24,258 nucleotides of DNA from CAZTZY01 sp964617765 (lineage in GTDB: Bacteria > Pseudomonadota > Gammaproteobacteria > Pseudomonadales > DT-91). Both the position numbers and the translations under genes were made by a program. Numbering within the stretch: the first letter of the stretch is position 1; each line of letters starts with the position of its first letter. The DNA lies in assembly GCA_964617765.1 (NCBI GenBank), contig CAZTZY010000046.1, forward strand, positions 1 to 24,258, given 5' to 3'. Of this stretch, positions 1 through 8,059 are shown piece by piece. Under the pieces are notes generated by a model. It had not been told where the DNA came from. It did not search any database and saw only the letters and a list, made by a program, of their open reading frames with translations.

Positions 1-272
1 TGGGTAAAAGTCATTTAAAAGTCATCAGGGATGGCGTCAGGTTTCTATTAATCATCTTTAAAATTGCCACCTTATACTCACCATTAAAGATGTTTTTTCC
101 TATGAGTGCAGCTATAGCAATGTCTGGATTGATTTATTACAGCTATACATTTTATATGTATAGCCGTTTTACCAATATGAGTGCACTGTTATTTTCCACA
201 TCGGTACTTGTGTTTCTGATGGGCCTGATTTCAGAGCAGATTACTGCATTAATATATATGAAAAAAGGTTAA
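1..272 (+). CDS. C-terminal part of a membrane-anchored GT2 glycosyltransferase (DPM1/GtrB-like), 5'-truncated by window edge
   Basis: The open frame enters at base 3 and has no stop before 272. The visible 89 residues begin GKSHLKVIRDGVRF and then give two strongly hydrophobic stretches (around the SAAIAMSGLIYYSY and the SVLVFLMGLISEQI segments), ending MKKG. The S-K/H-...-IRDG...-hydrophobic-PLK arrangement is what follows the GT-A catalytic domain in polyprenyl-phosphate glycosyltransferases of the dolichol-phosphate mannose synthase type, where the tail anchors the enzyme in the inner membrane. The catalytic domain lies outside the window, so the sugar cannot be inferred. The ABC exporter gene starts 6 bp after the stop, which suggests one operon for surface glycan synthesis. 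An ATG at 90 could make this look like a separate 60-residue protein, but the unbroken upstream frame with family-like sequence argues against that. Confidence 0.8.
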   Translation, partial: GKSHLKVIRDGVRFLLIIFKIATLYSPLKMFFPMSAAIAMSGLIYYSYTFYMYSRFTNMSALLFSTSVLVFLMGLISEQITALIYMKKG

Positions 273-278
273 AGACGA

Positions 279-1973
279 GTGTTCATAAGAGTTCTAAATA
301 AAATCTGGGCGATTTTAACATTTCGCACTAAAAGAGATTTTTTCATCGTATCAGCGCTTAGAATCGTCAATTCAATAATTGGATTATTCGGTTTGGCGGT
401 GATTATTCCTGTTGTTGAAGTTCTGTTGGATTTTGATCACGCTATTCAAAAGGTGTATATAAAATTTTTTTATGAATTAATGGGCAGTCCGGGGAAGCAA
501 GATTTTTTATTATTTCTTTTTTTGGCAAGTACAGCTTTTTTATTGCTGACAATGACCGTCAATATACTAACAGTACATTTAAGTGGATGTTATTTTAGGC
601 GACTTAATAAAGAATTTCTTGTGCGAATGCTGAAGGGGTTGATTGGGCGGGAGATTGAAGATTTTTATGATTTCCCGCAAACTGAATTTTTAAGAAAAAT
701 TCATTGGCTTACATCCCAGGTAAGTAATCTGTTGTCTTCAATTTCGCATTTTATTGCAATTTCAATGCAAATATTTTTTATCGCTGCTATTCTCATTTAT
801 ATAAATCCGCAAGTATTTATTGTTCTTTTGCTAGCATTGACGATTATATATTCGATACTATCATTAAAAATAAGAAAAATAATTAAATCAATAAGCATTA
901 TCAATCGCGATCAAGGAAAAATTTTACAAAAGAAAATCAAGGATATGTACCTGAATTTTCGTGATATACAGTTATATCAAAGTCAAATATCCGAAATAGA
1001 AGAAATTTCGTCATTGAAAAAAAGCATTACCCAAGCCAACTCCAAAATACAGCTAATGAATGTAACCCCAAAAGTTATTATTGAAACAGTGTCTTTAATT
1101 GCGGTGATTTATTATTCTTTTTGGTATAGCACGGTAACAAATACGCATGCGGTTTTATCTAACATAATATTATATGTAATTGCAGGGTACCGGTTATTGC
1201 CAGCAGTTCAGCAAATATACGGTAGGTGGAATAATATAAATGCTTCCATTATTCTTTTGGAGTCGGAATCAGAATATATAACTATGATGAATAAAAAGGC
1301 TGAATCACCGTCAATTGCATGTTTAAATTTTTCATCGGATGAATGGTTTTTGCGCACAGAAAATCTTGAATATTTGACCTCTCAAGGTCGGGAGTTATTT
1401 AGTGGTCTAAATATCAAAATTCCTTTGAAAGGAGTTATCCAGATTGAAGGTCGATCTGGTGTAGGTAAATCTACATTGTTAGAGATTTTAATTGGGCTAA
1501 GGCAAGCAAGTTCCGGGGATGTGTTTTTCAATGAGCAAAAACTGACGACGGAAAATTCTATTTCTTTGTGGAGGCATGTGGCTTTTTGTTCTCAGCACTC
1601 AAAGCTTTTAGACGATACGCTTAGAAACAATATTTTATTTAAGATTGAAAATATAGATTATCAAAGATATGAGCAGGCAATTGATGTGGCGTGTTTGGCT
1701 GAATTAAGAGATAGAATAGGTAACGATTTTCAGGTTATTGGTGAAAATCTGTCGGCCCTTTCCGGAGGTGAAAAACAGCGGGTAATTATCGCAAGAGCAG
1801 TATATAAACGAGCTAGGATTCTTGTTTTAGATGAAGCATTTTCAGCTATTGATCCTACAACAGCGCGGTCTATTTGCAATAAACTATCTGGTTTGGAGTT
1901 TATAAAGGCAATTATATTTGTATCTCATCGGCCTTTTGATTTTGATGCAGTGGATAATGAAATAAGCTTATAG
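279..1973 (+). CDS. ABC transporter, fused permease-ATPase (PglK/MsbA-like glycan exporter)
   Basis: 564 residues in the order typical of a half-transporter exporter: an N-terminal membrane domain with about six hydrophobic helices (roughly residues 22-45, 76-98, 158-175, 178-195, 265-285, 290-310), then a nucleotide-binding domain. Visible ATPase motifs are Walker A GRSGVGKST (391-399), Q-loop Q439, signature LSGGEKQ (494-500), Walker B ILVLDEA (514-520) and the H-loop histidine H550. It should work as a homodimer in the inner membrane. In this context the likely substrate is a lipid-linked oligosaccharide or glycan, as for PglK; that is inference from neighbours. The start is GTG, 6 bp after the preceding stop, with AAGG about 10 nt upstream. 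The protein ends soon after the H-loop, so it is slightly short at the C-terminus but complete in motifs. The coding DNA is AT-rich like the rest of the glycan locus. Confidence 0.93.
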   Translation: MFIRVLNKIWAILTFRTKRDFFIVSALRIVNSIIGLFGLAVIIPVVEVLLDFDHAIQKVYIKFFYELMGSPGKQDFLLFLFLASTAFLLLTMTVNILTVHLSGCYFRRLNKEFLVRMLKGLIGREIEDFYDFPQTEFLRKIHWLTSQVSNLLSSISHFIAISMQIFFIAAILIYINPQVFIVLLLALTIIYSILSLKIRKIIKSISIINRDQGKILQKKIKDMYLNFRDIQLYQSQISEIEEISSLKKSITQANSKIQLMNVTPKVIIETVSLIAVIYYSFWYSTVTNTHAVLSNIILYVIAGYRLLPAVQQIYGRWNNINASIILLESESEYITMMNKKAESPSIACLNFSSDEWFLRTENLEYLTSQGRELFSGLNIKIPLKGVIQIEGRSGVGKSTLLEILIGLRQASSGDVFFNEQKLTTENSISLWRHVAFCSQHSKLLDDTLRNNILFKIENIDYQRYEQAIDVACLAELRDRIGNDFQVIGENLSALSGGEKQRVIIARAVYKRARILVLDEAFSAIDPTTARSICNKLSGLEFIKAIIFVSHRPFDFDAVDNEISL

Positions 1974-2040
1974 CACTTTTAATACCGAAATAATTGAATG
2001 CCTATTTTTCTATTTCCAATGAATAAGTTGTAAATATAAG

Positions 2041-2340
2041 ATGTGGCGAGTCATTCATATTGGATATTCCAAAACAGGTACATTATCTATTTGGAAAATC
2101 CGTTTGCCACTGTAATCTCCCTATTAATAACGGTATTTAAAAGTAGAGGTTATGCAGCTAACAACTTCTGTTTAGAAGATCTCCTTCATGATAGATTAGA
2201 AGAGAATTCTACTTTTGAACGCTGCTGTTTTTTTTGAGGGATTATCCTTTGATCACTTGATGGAAAGTGTAGCTGGTTTTTTCATAATAGGCGGTTTATG
2301 CTTTTTAAACTTTCTTTTTGTTGAAGTAGGAATTAGCTAA
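2041..2340 (+). pseudogene. Decayed sulfotransferase-like gene (frameshifted remnant)
   Basis: Three pieces in different frames together resemble the first third of a bacterial sulfotransferase. From the ATG at 2041, frame 1 reads MWRVIHIGYSKTGTLS, matching the usual N-terminal PAPS 5'-phosphosulfate loop (HIGYSKTGT), then stops. From about 2088, frame 3 continues with YLENPF (compare the common YLGKPF) and a 45-residue stretch with FKSRGYAANNFCLEDLL, ending at 2237. From 2221, frame 1 resumes across a T8 run (2228-2235) with AAVFFEGLSFDHLMES, recalling the SEEGLS segment that follows in this family, and stops at 2340. The rest of the gene is absent. An intact but different sulfotransferase lies at 4597-5559. 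The single 64-residue reading frame at 2043-2237 does not look like a protein on its own. The family assignment rests on motif recall, not alignment. Confidence 0.65.
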
Positions 2341-2342
2341 TT

Positions 2343-3515
2343 GTGAAAAATCCATTAGTTTCTATAATTATTCCGACATATAACTATGAAGACTATATAG
2401 TAGAGGCGGTAGAAAGTGCCTTAAATCAAACATATAGTAACATTGAAGTCATAATTGTCGATGATGGCTCTAGTGATGATACAAAAAGTAGACTTTTTGC
2501 CTATTTAGATATGGAAAGAGTAATTTATCTATACCAAGAAAACCAAGGCCTTTCGGCTGCAAGAAATAAGGGTTTACAACTGGCAAAAGGAAAATATATC
2601 CAGTTGTTAGATTCTGATGACTATTTGTCGATTAATGCCATTGAAGAAAAAGTAAATTATCTAGAAAATAATGTAAATGTAAGTTTTTGTTACTCAAAGA
2701 CAATAAATTTTAGAGATGTAGATGCAGACAAAAGAAAATTTTATAGTGTTTGGAAGGAGCCAAAAGAAGTAGAAAAAAATTGTGGTTTATATTTTTTCAA
2801 TCTTGCTCCTCCACATGCATATTTATTTAAAAGGGCCGATATTTTCGAAAATGATTTGTGGTTTGATGGGAGTTTAAAGGCTTGTGAAGACTACGACTTT
2901 TGGTTTAAATTGGCTTTAAAGACTAGGGCTCCTGAATTTTTAGATAGTCCAATTGCTTATTATAGAGAGCATAATGAAAGTATGTCTAAAAAATTGCTAC
3001 AACAATATACTCATGACATAAAAATGTTAGAAAAGATTTTAGATAAAACGCTTTCTAATGAATTGATTGAAAATTGTAGTCAGCAAGAAGCATTTTTATT
3101 GATTTTCCAATCAGCTTTATTAACATTCCGACGTATATATGCGTTAGATATTAAAGGAGCTGCTTACCTGTTCGATAAAAAGATTGTTGAAGAAATAATA
3201 CCTTCATTAAAATCTGTTAAATATAACCCCGTAATGTTAGAAGAATTTATACTTCATAGAATAGAAATAAGGAAATCTATACTTAAGGTTTTTCGTTTAG
3301 ATAAAACCATCGATCTCTCTAAATTATTTGAGAGTTTTGAGAGTTTATCCATTTCAATGTGTTTGGGGTTATACAGTTTTAAATGTACTCATTTAACTTT
3401 AAGACAAAGAATAAAATTGATTATTTATGATCTTTTAGACCTTATAAGATTAATTCATTATAGATCTTATAATCTGTTGAAAAATGTTAAATTAAGGAAA
3501 TTGAATATTAAATGA
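2343..3515 (+). CDS. GT2 family glycosyltransferase
   Basis: 390 residues. The N-terminal half is a clear GT-A fold of family 2: VSIIIPTYNYEDYIVEAV (6-23), IEVIIVDDGSSDD (35-46), the QGLSAARNKGL nucleotide-binding segment, the metal-binding DSDD (90-93), and a later acidic EDYD (182-185) in the position of the catalytic base in this family. The C-terminal 200 residues are lysine-rich and contain no obvious membrane helix, so the enzyme is probably cytosolic and works on a membrane-bound acceptor. It would add one sugar from a nucleotide-sugar donor to the surface glycan; donor and acceptor cannot be read. The start is GTG at 2343 with AGTAGGA about 11 nt upstream. It follows directly on the sulfotransferase remnant and converges with the minus-strand block at 3555. 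Confidence 0.9.
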   Translation: MKNPLVSIIIPTYNYEDYIVEAVESALNQTYSNIEVIIVDDGSSDDTKSRLFAYLDMERVIYLYQENQGLSAARNKGLQLAKGKYIQLLDSDDYLSINAIEEKVNYLENNVNVSFCYSKTINFRDVDADKRKFYSVWKEPKEVEKNCGLYFFNLAPPHAYLFKRADIFENDLWFDGSLKACEDYDFWFKLALKTRAPEFLDSPIAYYREHNESMSKKLLQQYTHDIKMLEKILDKTLSNELIENCSQQEAFLLIFQSALLTFRRIYALDIKGAAYLFDKKIVEEIIPSLKSVKYNPVMLEEFILHRIEIRKSILKVFRLDKTIDLSKLFESFESLSISMCLGLYSFKCTHLTLRQRIKLIIYDLLDLIRLIHYRSYNLLKNVKLRKLNIK

Positions 3516-3554
3516 ATGTTATTAATGTGGGGATTACCTGGGAACTAACATGTA

Positions 3555-4607
3555 TCATTTAGTCCATGAATCATCTGGTAATAGATTATGTTCGTGAAAA
3601 TCATGCCAGGAGGTATATTGTTCAGATATAACTGGTTCATATAATAGGGTTTGATTTTTTAAAACTTCATTGTATTTTTTATATTCGATCGAATTACCCC
3701 AATGCTGTTTTACTTCCATTTCTATTTCAACTTTGTCTATCAGTTCGGAAATAAATTTGAAATGCAATAACGTAGATGTTAAATGCCCGCTTTCACCAGT
3801 GCGATTTAAGTACCTGGGATATAACATATGCATTGATGCTATATAAACAAAATGCTTTTTCCATTTTATTAGAGGAAGTTTGTTCAGGGCAGGAGAGTTA
3901 TTTGGGCTGTCTGGAAAGAAAACTCGTTCTCTTACGCCACCTCTTTGAAATTTAACCCAATGCCTTTCATCTGTCTGGTATCTGTATCCTGTCTTGTCAT
4001 AATAAGGGCAAATATTTAAAGGATTTTCGCCTTTGGTATAGATGTTTTCCTCAACACTCTTCTTGCTATACATATCAATCATTGTTGAATATAAACTGTG
4101 CTGTTTTCGATCTTCTAGGTATGAAGTAAGTTCGATTAAATTTTTAGACTCTATTGCGGGATAAACGATGAATTCATCGGGGTCGCAAGTAAAGCACCAA
4201 TGATTTGTTCCATATTTTGATAATAAATAGTTCAACCAGTGCATACCAAAATTTGAATCTTTATAACTAGAATCAGTGAAAAAGGCACTTACATCCGGCT
4301 GATTTTTTATAAATTCTTGGAAGCCATCTTGTGAGTTGTTGTCGACAAAAATAAAATGCTTGACCCCAAGATTTCGATAATAATTCAAAAAGAAATCTAA
4401 GCGTTTAGTTTCATTTTTCATAACACTAAAGAGAATTATATCGTTGTCATTAATTTTGGATAAATTATCCGTTATCAATGTTAGGTGACTAGAATGTTTA
4501 TGTGCATAGAAATGTAGTTTGCAATATTCTAGAGCTATTGAAACGTGATGTTGTATGAGCTTATGTTTTATTCGTTTCAACTTCCGATAAATCTTTTTAA
4601 CTATCAC
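3555..4607 (-). CDS. Glycosyltransferase of the Glyco_tranf_2_4 type (catalytically intact paralogue)
   Basis: 350 residues. Signature features of this GT2-like family are visible: the opening strand IILFSVMKNE (57-66), which carries the MKNE donor-site motif, then FFLNYYRNLGVKHFIFVDNNS (72-92), and the metal-binding DPDEF (142-146) after a CFTC strand. A basic N-terminal region of about 40 residues precedes the fold. The GTG start at 4607 lies 11 nt inside the end of the upstream sulfotransferase gene, so translation is probably coupled. It is related to the protein at 7019-7846: both have a (C)W-C-x-x-C-x-x-DE core, a P-L-[IL]-KWKK segment and a late histidine/threonine motif. Here the catalytic residues are kept, while the other copy has lost them. 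Donor and linkage are unknown; the sulfotransferase neighbour suggests its product may be sulfated. Confidence 0.82.
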   Translation of the reverse strand: MIVKKIYRKLKRIKHKLIQHHVSIALEYCKLHFYAHKHSSHLTLITDNLSKINDNDIILFSVMKNETKRLDFFLNYYRNLGVKHFIFVDNNSQDGFQEFIKNQPDVSAFFTDSSYKDSNFGMHWLNYLLSKYGTNHWCFTCDPDEFIVYPAIESKNLIELTSYLEDRKQHSLYSTMIDMYSKKSVEENIYTKGENPLNICPYYDKTGYRYQTDERHWVKFQRGGVRERVFFPDSPNNSPALNKLPLIKWKKHFVYIASMHMLYPRYLNRTGESGHLTSTLLHFKFISELIDKVEIEMEVKQHWGNSIEYKKYNEVLKNQTLLYEPVISEQYTSWHDFHEHNLLPDDSWTK

Positions 4608-5559
4608 GGCTTATGTCATCCAATATTCTTGGCAAATAGAAATTATTTGCGCGATCATCAGTTATAAATATAGGCTCTTCATAGGCGTTGAAATCGATGT
4701 CAAAAATATCAGAACCATTAAAAAAATGTTCAGATAATTGTTCATTGCTTGGTTTGTAGAAATCGGTAATTTTTATTCGTTGCTCTTTAGTGAAAAAATT
4801 TTTGTTTTCGTTATCCTCTGTAATTTCAAGGTTGCGAAGCTTTGCCAGTATTTTATATCTGATCCCTGGCTTATATGAGAGGAGATCAATACGTCTTAGC
4901 AGGTCAATCTTAGCTACACTAATAGATTCATTAATCCTCGGTTGAAAATCAAAGTTTACATTTGAGATGCCACAAAAATTAATAAAGTGTGCATAAGTGT
5001 CTTCAACATGCCCTTTACCATATATGAAGCGGTGAACATCTTTCTCATCAATGTGGCGGGTGATATTATTCAGTAGTTTAAAATAGTTAATCCAATAAAA
5101 ATCTTTTTTATGTTTAATGAAACTTTGAAAGTCAGTGCCACTAAATTTTTTGTCCCATGGCCATTTAATATGTTGGTTATACCAAGATTCAAGCCATAAA
5201 TCTTGGCGTCGAAGGTACATTACGACGGAAACTGAATAATATTTTGAAAGTTCCTCTAGAAAGGAGGAGTGGTTGAATAGTGATTGAGAGAAATCTTCAT
5301 CAGATAAAATAACAGTGTGGGTTGATTTATCTAAGCCTTCATTAATTCGAGAAACAATGCTTTGAAAGTCCAACTTTTCATATACGTACATTTTCAGAAA
5401 TCCATTATGTCGAATATATCCTTGAATATTTTTGGGGTAAAGAAATCCCTGAGAGAATACATCTATACAATTCGACTCTAAATTTGATTGAATGGTACTT
5501 GTACCAGTCCTGTGAACTCCAGCGTGAAGTATTAGTTTAATTCGCTTTTTGAAAAACAT
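4597..5559 (-). CDS. Sulfotransferase family protein
   Basis: 320 residues. The N-terminus has the PAPS 5'-phosphosulfate-binding loop as LHAGVHRTGTSTIQ (11-24). The segment VILSDEDFS (83-91) and the 3'-phosphate-binding region YLRRQDLWLESWYNQ (115-129, with arginines 117-118 and serine 125) follow in the order seen in bacterial carbohydrate sulfotransferases. It should transfer sulfate from PAPS to a sugar hydroxyl, in the cytosol or at the inner membrane face. No signal peptide is seen. The gene sits inside a minus-strand glycosyltransferase block and overlaps the start of the next gene by 11 nt, so a glycan acceptor is likely. The start is ATG; no strong ribosome-binding site is visible upstream, and 50 bp separate it from the GT14 gene. 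It shares the family, but not close sequence, with the remnant at 2041-2340. Confidence 0.83.
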   Translation of the reverse strand: MFFKKRIKLILHAGVHRTGTSTIQSNLESNCIDVFSQGFLYPKNIQGYIRHNGFLKMYVYEKLDFQSIVSRINEGLDKSTHTVILSDEDFSQSLFNHSSFLEELSKYYSVSVVMYLRRQDLWLESWYNQHIKWPWDKKFSGTDFQSFIKHKKDFYWINYFKLLNNITRHIDEKDVHRFIYGKGHVEDTYAHFINFCGISNVNFDFQPRINESISVAKIDLLRRIDLLSYKPGIRYKILAKLRNLEITEDNENKNFFTKEQRIKITDFYKPSNEQLSEHFFNGSDIFDIDFNAYEEPIFITDDRANNFYLPRILDDISRDS

Positions 5560-5609
5560 ATTTTTTAGTCAGTGGAAATCAGTAATCAACATAAATTATA
5601 TTAGCTGAT

Positions 5610-7019
5610 TTAAAGAAATTGATTCAAATGGGGCGCAATTTTTTCTTTAAATATATTTAGGTCGCATTTAAACAATATGATGATTGAGCAAAACCTACCT
5701 GAAGATAATTTAGTATATAAATTGGCGTTTAGACCCGAGTCTATAAGTAATATCAAACCGTTGGATCGATATTTTACATGATTGAGCACCTCAATATCAT
5801 TGGGGCCGTTTGTTAATAGTAGAATCTGTTTGTCTGGATTGCAATTTTCTAGTAATGAGCACCAGTCTTTCTTTAGGGTACAAGAGTTTTTATCATAAAT
5901 TTCGATTGTTTTAACGTACTCGAGTGATTGAACGACATCAAAAATTTCTTTTCTGAATGACTCGCTGTCTGAATAAATTAGGCATAGGGGGTTTTCGACT
6001 AGATGTAGAGGATTTAGGCTTTCATAGTGGTCTATATAGCCAACCTTTTTTTTATATCTGTTTGGGATTTCCAGCATAGATATGTCCAAAAATATTCGTT
6101 CAGATTTTTTGATAAAATTATTGCTAAAGCAAAGGAATTCATCATCAGTCATGGGGAATATGCTTTTTGAATAATCGAATAATTGCTGAGCGTGCGGTGA
6201 AATCTTTCGTGCAAAAAATTTATTGGATTTAATTAATTTAAGGATGTCATCATTATAAAGAGTGTTAGCCTTGCCTAGAGAGCTGAAGCTATAATGTGTT
6301 AAAGAGTAATTACTGATTTCATCTTTTTTTATGACGTTGGCAACAATTGTTTGAAAGAAATGTTCATCAGGAATATGTGTGGTTTTATAAAATTGTTCAA
6401 TTTCTTTATGGTTGTCCAGAATTTTGAGTATTTTTGTAACTGTAGAAACTCGTAAGCACCACCACTGTGAACCCATATGAGGAATTAAATTTAAAGGCTT
6501 TCTTCGTTTAATTCTCAATAATAGTTGTATTTTTCGCGATAAGTCGAACAGGCGAATGTGAGTCATATAGTTGAAGAAATGGTAATGCTCCCAACGCTCA
6601 TGTTGATTACCCTGAATCACCCAATCTTGATCCTGATGATTTACAGCTTCAATATAATCTATTGGGTTTTGGGTTAAAAAATTTCTAAGTGCTACTAAAG
6701 GCTTTACAGGTATACAGCTTTCCGAGATTAACATGAAATAGTCAGATTGATAACCGATCTTTTGAGCGGCTCTAAGCGCATTTAATACACCTTCTACTAG
6801 CGACCATTCGCCCCAAGCTGCCCTTACCGGCTCACATATATATAAGTTTCCCGTGTATTGACCGAGTTGCCAGTCGATAATCTCTTTATTGATGTCATGA
6901 TTTGAGCTGGCATCATAATGAAGGAAAAGATCTACCCCCTCTTGAAGAAGTTGTACTATTAATGGCTTAAGCGCTTCAGGCGGTTTATGAGCCAGTAAAA
7001 TAAATGAAATTTTTTTCAT
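5610..7019 (-). CDS. GT14 (Branch / core-2-I-branching type) beta-glycosyltransferase with extra C-terminal domain
   Basis: 469 residues from the ATG at 7019. The first 300 residues show the Branch family pattern: ISFILLAHKPP (4-14), LFLHYDAS (31-38), a WGEWSLVEG segment (69-77), YFMLISESCIPV (94-105), GSQWWCLR (183-190) and PDEHFFQT (217-224). Relatives add GlcNAc or xylose to glycans. Residues from about 330 on (NPLCLIYSDSES onwards) form a second, alpha/beta-looking domain that I do not recognise; alphaproteobacterial relatives also carry extra C-terminal domains. The frame is open up to a TTG at 7025, but the ATG at 7019 shares one base with the upstream gene's TGA (TGATG), a classic coupled arrangement, so I chose it. 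No signal peptide or membrane helix is apparent. Donor and acceptor are unknown. Confidence 0.85.
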   Translation of the reverse strand: MKKISFILLAHKPPEALKPLIVQLLQEGVDLFLHYDASSNHDINKEIIDWQLGQYTGNLYICEPVRAAWGEWSLVEGVLNALRAAQKIGYQSDYFMLISESCIPVKPLVALRNFLTQNPIDYIEAVNHQDQDWVIQGNQHERWEHYHFFNYMTHIRLFDLSRKIQLLLRIKRRKPLNLIPHMGSQWWCLRVSTVTKILKILDNHKEIEQFYKTTHIPDEHFFQTIVANVIKKDEISNYSLTHYSFSSLGKANTLYNDDILKLIKSNKFFARKISPHAQQLFDYSKSIFPMTDDEFLCFSNNFIKKSERIFLDISMLEIPNRYKKKVGYIDHYESLNPLHLVENPLCLIYSDSESFRKEIFDVVQSLEYVKTIEIYDKNSCTLKKDWCSLLENCNPDKQILLLTNGPNDIEVLNHVKYRSNGLILLIDSGLNANLYTKLSSGRFCSIIILFKCDLNIFKEKIAPHLNQFL

Positions 7020-7846
7020 CACCAATATGCTATATTCATATGGCCGTGGTTACAGAGCTTAATCCAGATATTTTCGTTGTTTGTAAAATCTGAGAAATCT
7101 CGATCAGTTTTTATGAGTAGGCCGGTAACGTGGAATCCCCAAGCTTGCCGATTTAACTTATTAGGCATTAACGACCTCAATTTATATGAAGAAAACCCAT
7201 AAATTTTTTTCCATTTTAATAAAGGTATTCGCTTAATTGATATTTGACTTGTCGTATTCTCATTGTCAAAAAAATCTATTCTAAGACTTTTGGGGTTGTA
7301 GCTATGAGAAAAAGAAAACTTGTTTAGAGCGTCATCCATATTATAGTTATACGTTTTGTAATCAATTGATAAGCAGCTTAGGCAAGGTGTATATCTGGAG
7401 TCTAAATCGTGCGTTAACTCTGAAAGTTTTCTCGAATTCATGTAAGGGTATAATAAGTATTCATCTTGGTTGCAAATTAAGCACCAACAATTATTACCGT
7501 AAGTTTTTAGTAGATGGTTAATATAATGTTTTTTTTCTTCATCTTGAGAATGCTGTTTGGATGCATGGGTAAATAGCGTTATGTCTTTTGTGTTTAGTAG
7601 ATCAACGATTTCACTATTATTATCTATTATAAAGATAAAATGGGTAACGCCTAGCAATCTATAATGAGCTAAGAAACTTTTCAAACAGTTCGTCGGCTTA
7701 CCTAGGTATGAAAAAAGAATAATGCTATCTGACGAAAGATCTCTCGTGTTATTTTGTGAAATTAGTAAGTTTTTAGCATATTTTTTAGATGAAAGATGCA
7801 AAGAAAGGAGCTCGAAAACAATATTAACTATAGAGAAACTCTTCAT
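7019..7846 (-). CDS. Glyco_tranf_2_4-like protein lacking the usual catalytic motifs
   Basis: 275 residues, related to the 350-residue protein at 3555-4607. The scaffold is kept: SIILFS (41-46), FLAHYRLLGVTHFIFIIDNNS (58-78), WCLIC (121-125), RIPLLKWKK and a late GFHVTG. The residues expected to bind donor and metal differ. The MKNE-type motif reads YLGKPT (47-52), and the DPDEF metal site reads NQDEY (126-130), so the first aspartate is gone while the D-E pair remains. It may be a catalytically weakened or non-catalytic partner, or use another metal geometry. It is the first gene of the minus-strand block and its TGA overlaps the ATG of the GT14 gene by one base, which suggests tight co-expression. 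The start is ATG; the 5' flank is the divergent intergenic region. Family assignment comes mainly from similarity to its paralogue. Confidence 0.72.
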   Translation of the reverse strand: MKSFSIVNIVFELLSLHLSSKKYAKNLLISQNNTRDLSSDSIILFSYLGKPTNCLKSFLAHYRLLGVTHFIFIIDNNSEIVDLLNTKDITLFTHASKQHSQDEEKKHYINHLLKTYGNNCWCLICNQDEYLLYPYMNSRKLSELTHDLDSRYTPCLSCLSIDYKTYNYNMDDALNKFSFSHSYNPKSLRIDFFDNENTTSQISIKRIPLLKWKKIYGFSSYKLRSLMPNKLNRQAWGFHVTGLLIKTDRDFSDFTNNENIWIKLCNHGHMNIAYW

Positions 7847-7984
7847 GGCATAGTATCTTGATAACTTGTATATTTTACAATACAGTGTTTATTTATTCTT
7901 ATCAATCGAGAATTTTTACAGAATTATAGAGCGCACTTAAGCTCGTGTTTGTGGGAAGCTGATGCTCGGGAAATTTGAAAAAAT

Positions 7985-8012
7985 CAAACATCACAATGTC
8001 TTTGTGGATGTT
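7985..8012. other. Imperfect inverted repeat / hairpin in the divergent intergenic region
   Basis: AAACATCACAA (7985-7995) faces TTGTGGATGTTT (8001-8012), giving an 11-bp stem with one bulged G and a 5-nt loop. On the plus strand it is followed by a short T run, and on the minus strand by GATTTTTTC, so it has terminator shape in both directions. It lies in the 213-bp gap between the divergent Glyco_tranf_2_4-like and methyltransferase genes, where a terminator for either is not needed. An attenuator ahead of the methyltransferase gene or a regulator-binding palindrome is as likely. I see no convincing -35/-10 pair in the rest of this gap. Confidence 0.4.
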
Positions 8013-8059
8013 TTTAACTATTGTGACGTATTCATAAATCTTTAGATAGGATGAAAATA

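Noticed and set aside
90..272. Separate small membrane protein from the ATG at 90
   Set aside because: The frame is open from the window edge and the upstream residues match the tail of a GT2 membrane glycosyltransferase.
2043..2237. Open frame of 64 codons starting with GTG
   Set aside because: Its middle part fits a sulfotransferase remnant whose true start is in another frame at 2041; it reads better as part of a pseudogene than as a small protein.
7847..8059. Clear promoter pair for the divergent cassette and methyltransferase
   Set aside because: No convincing -35/-10 combination could be read on either strand; only the hairpin at 7985-8012 stands out.
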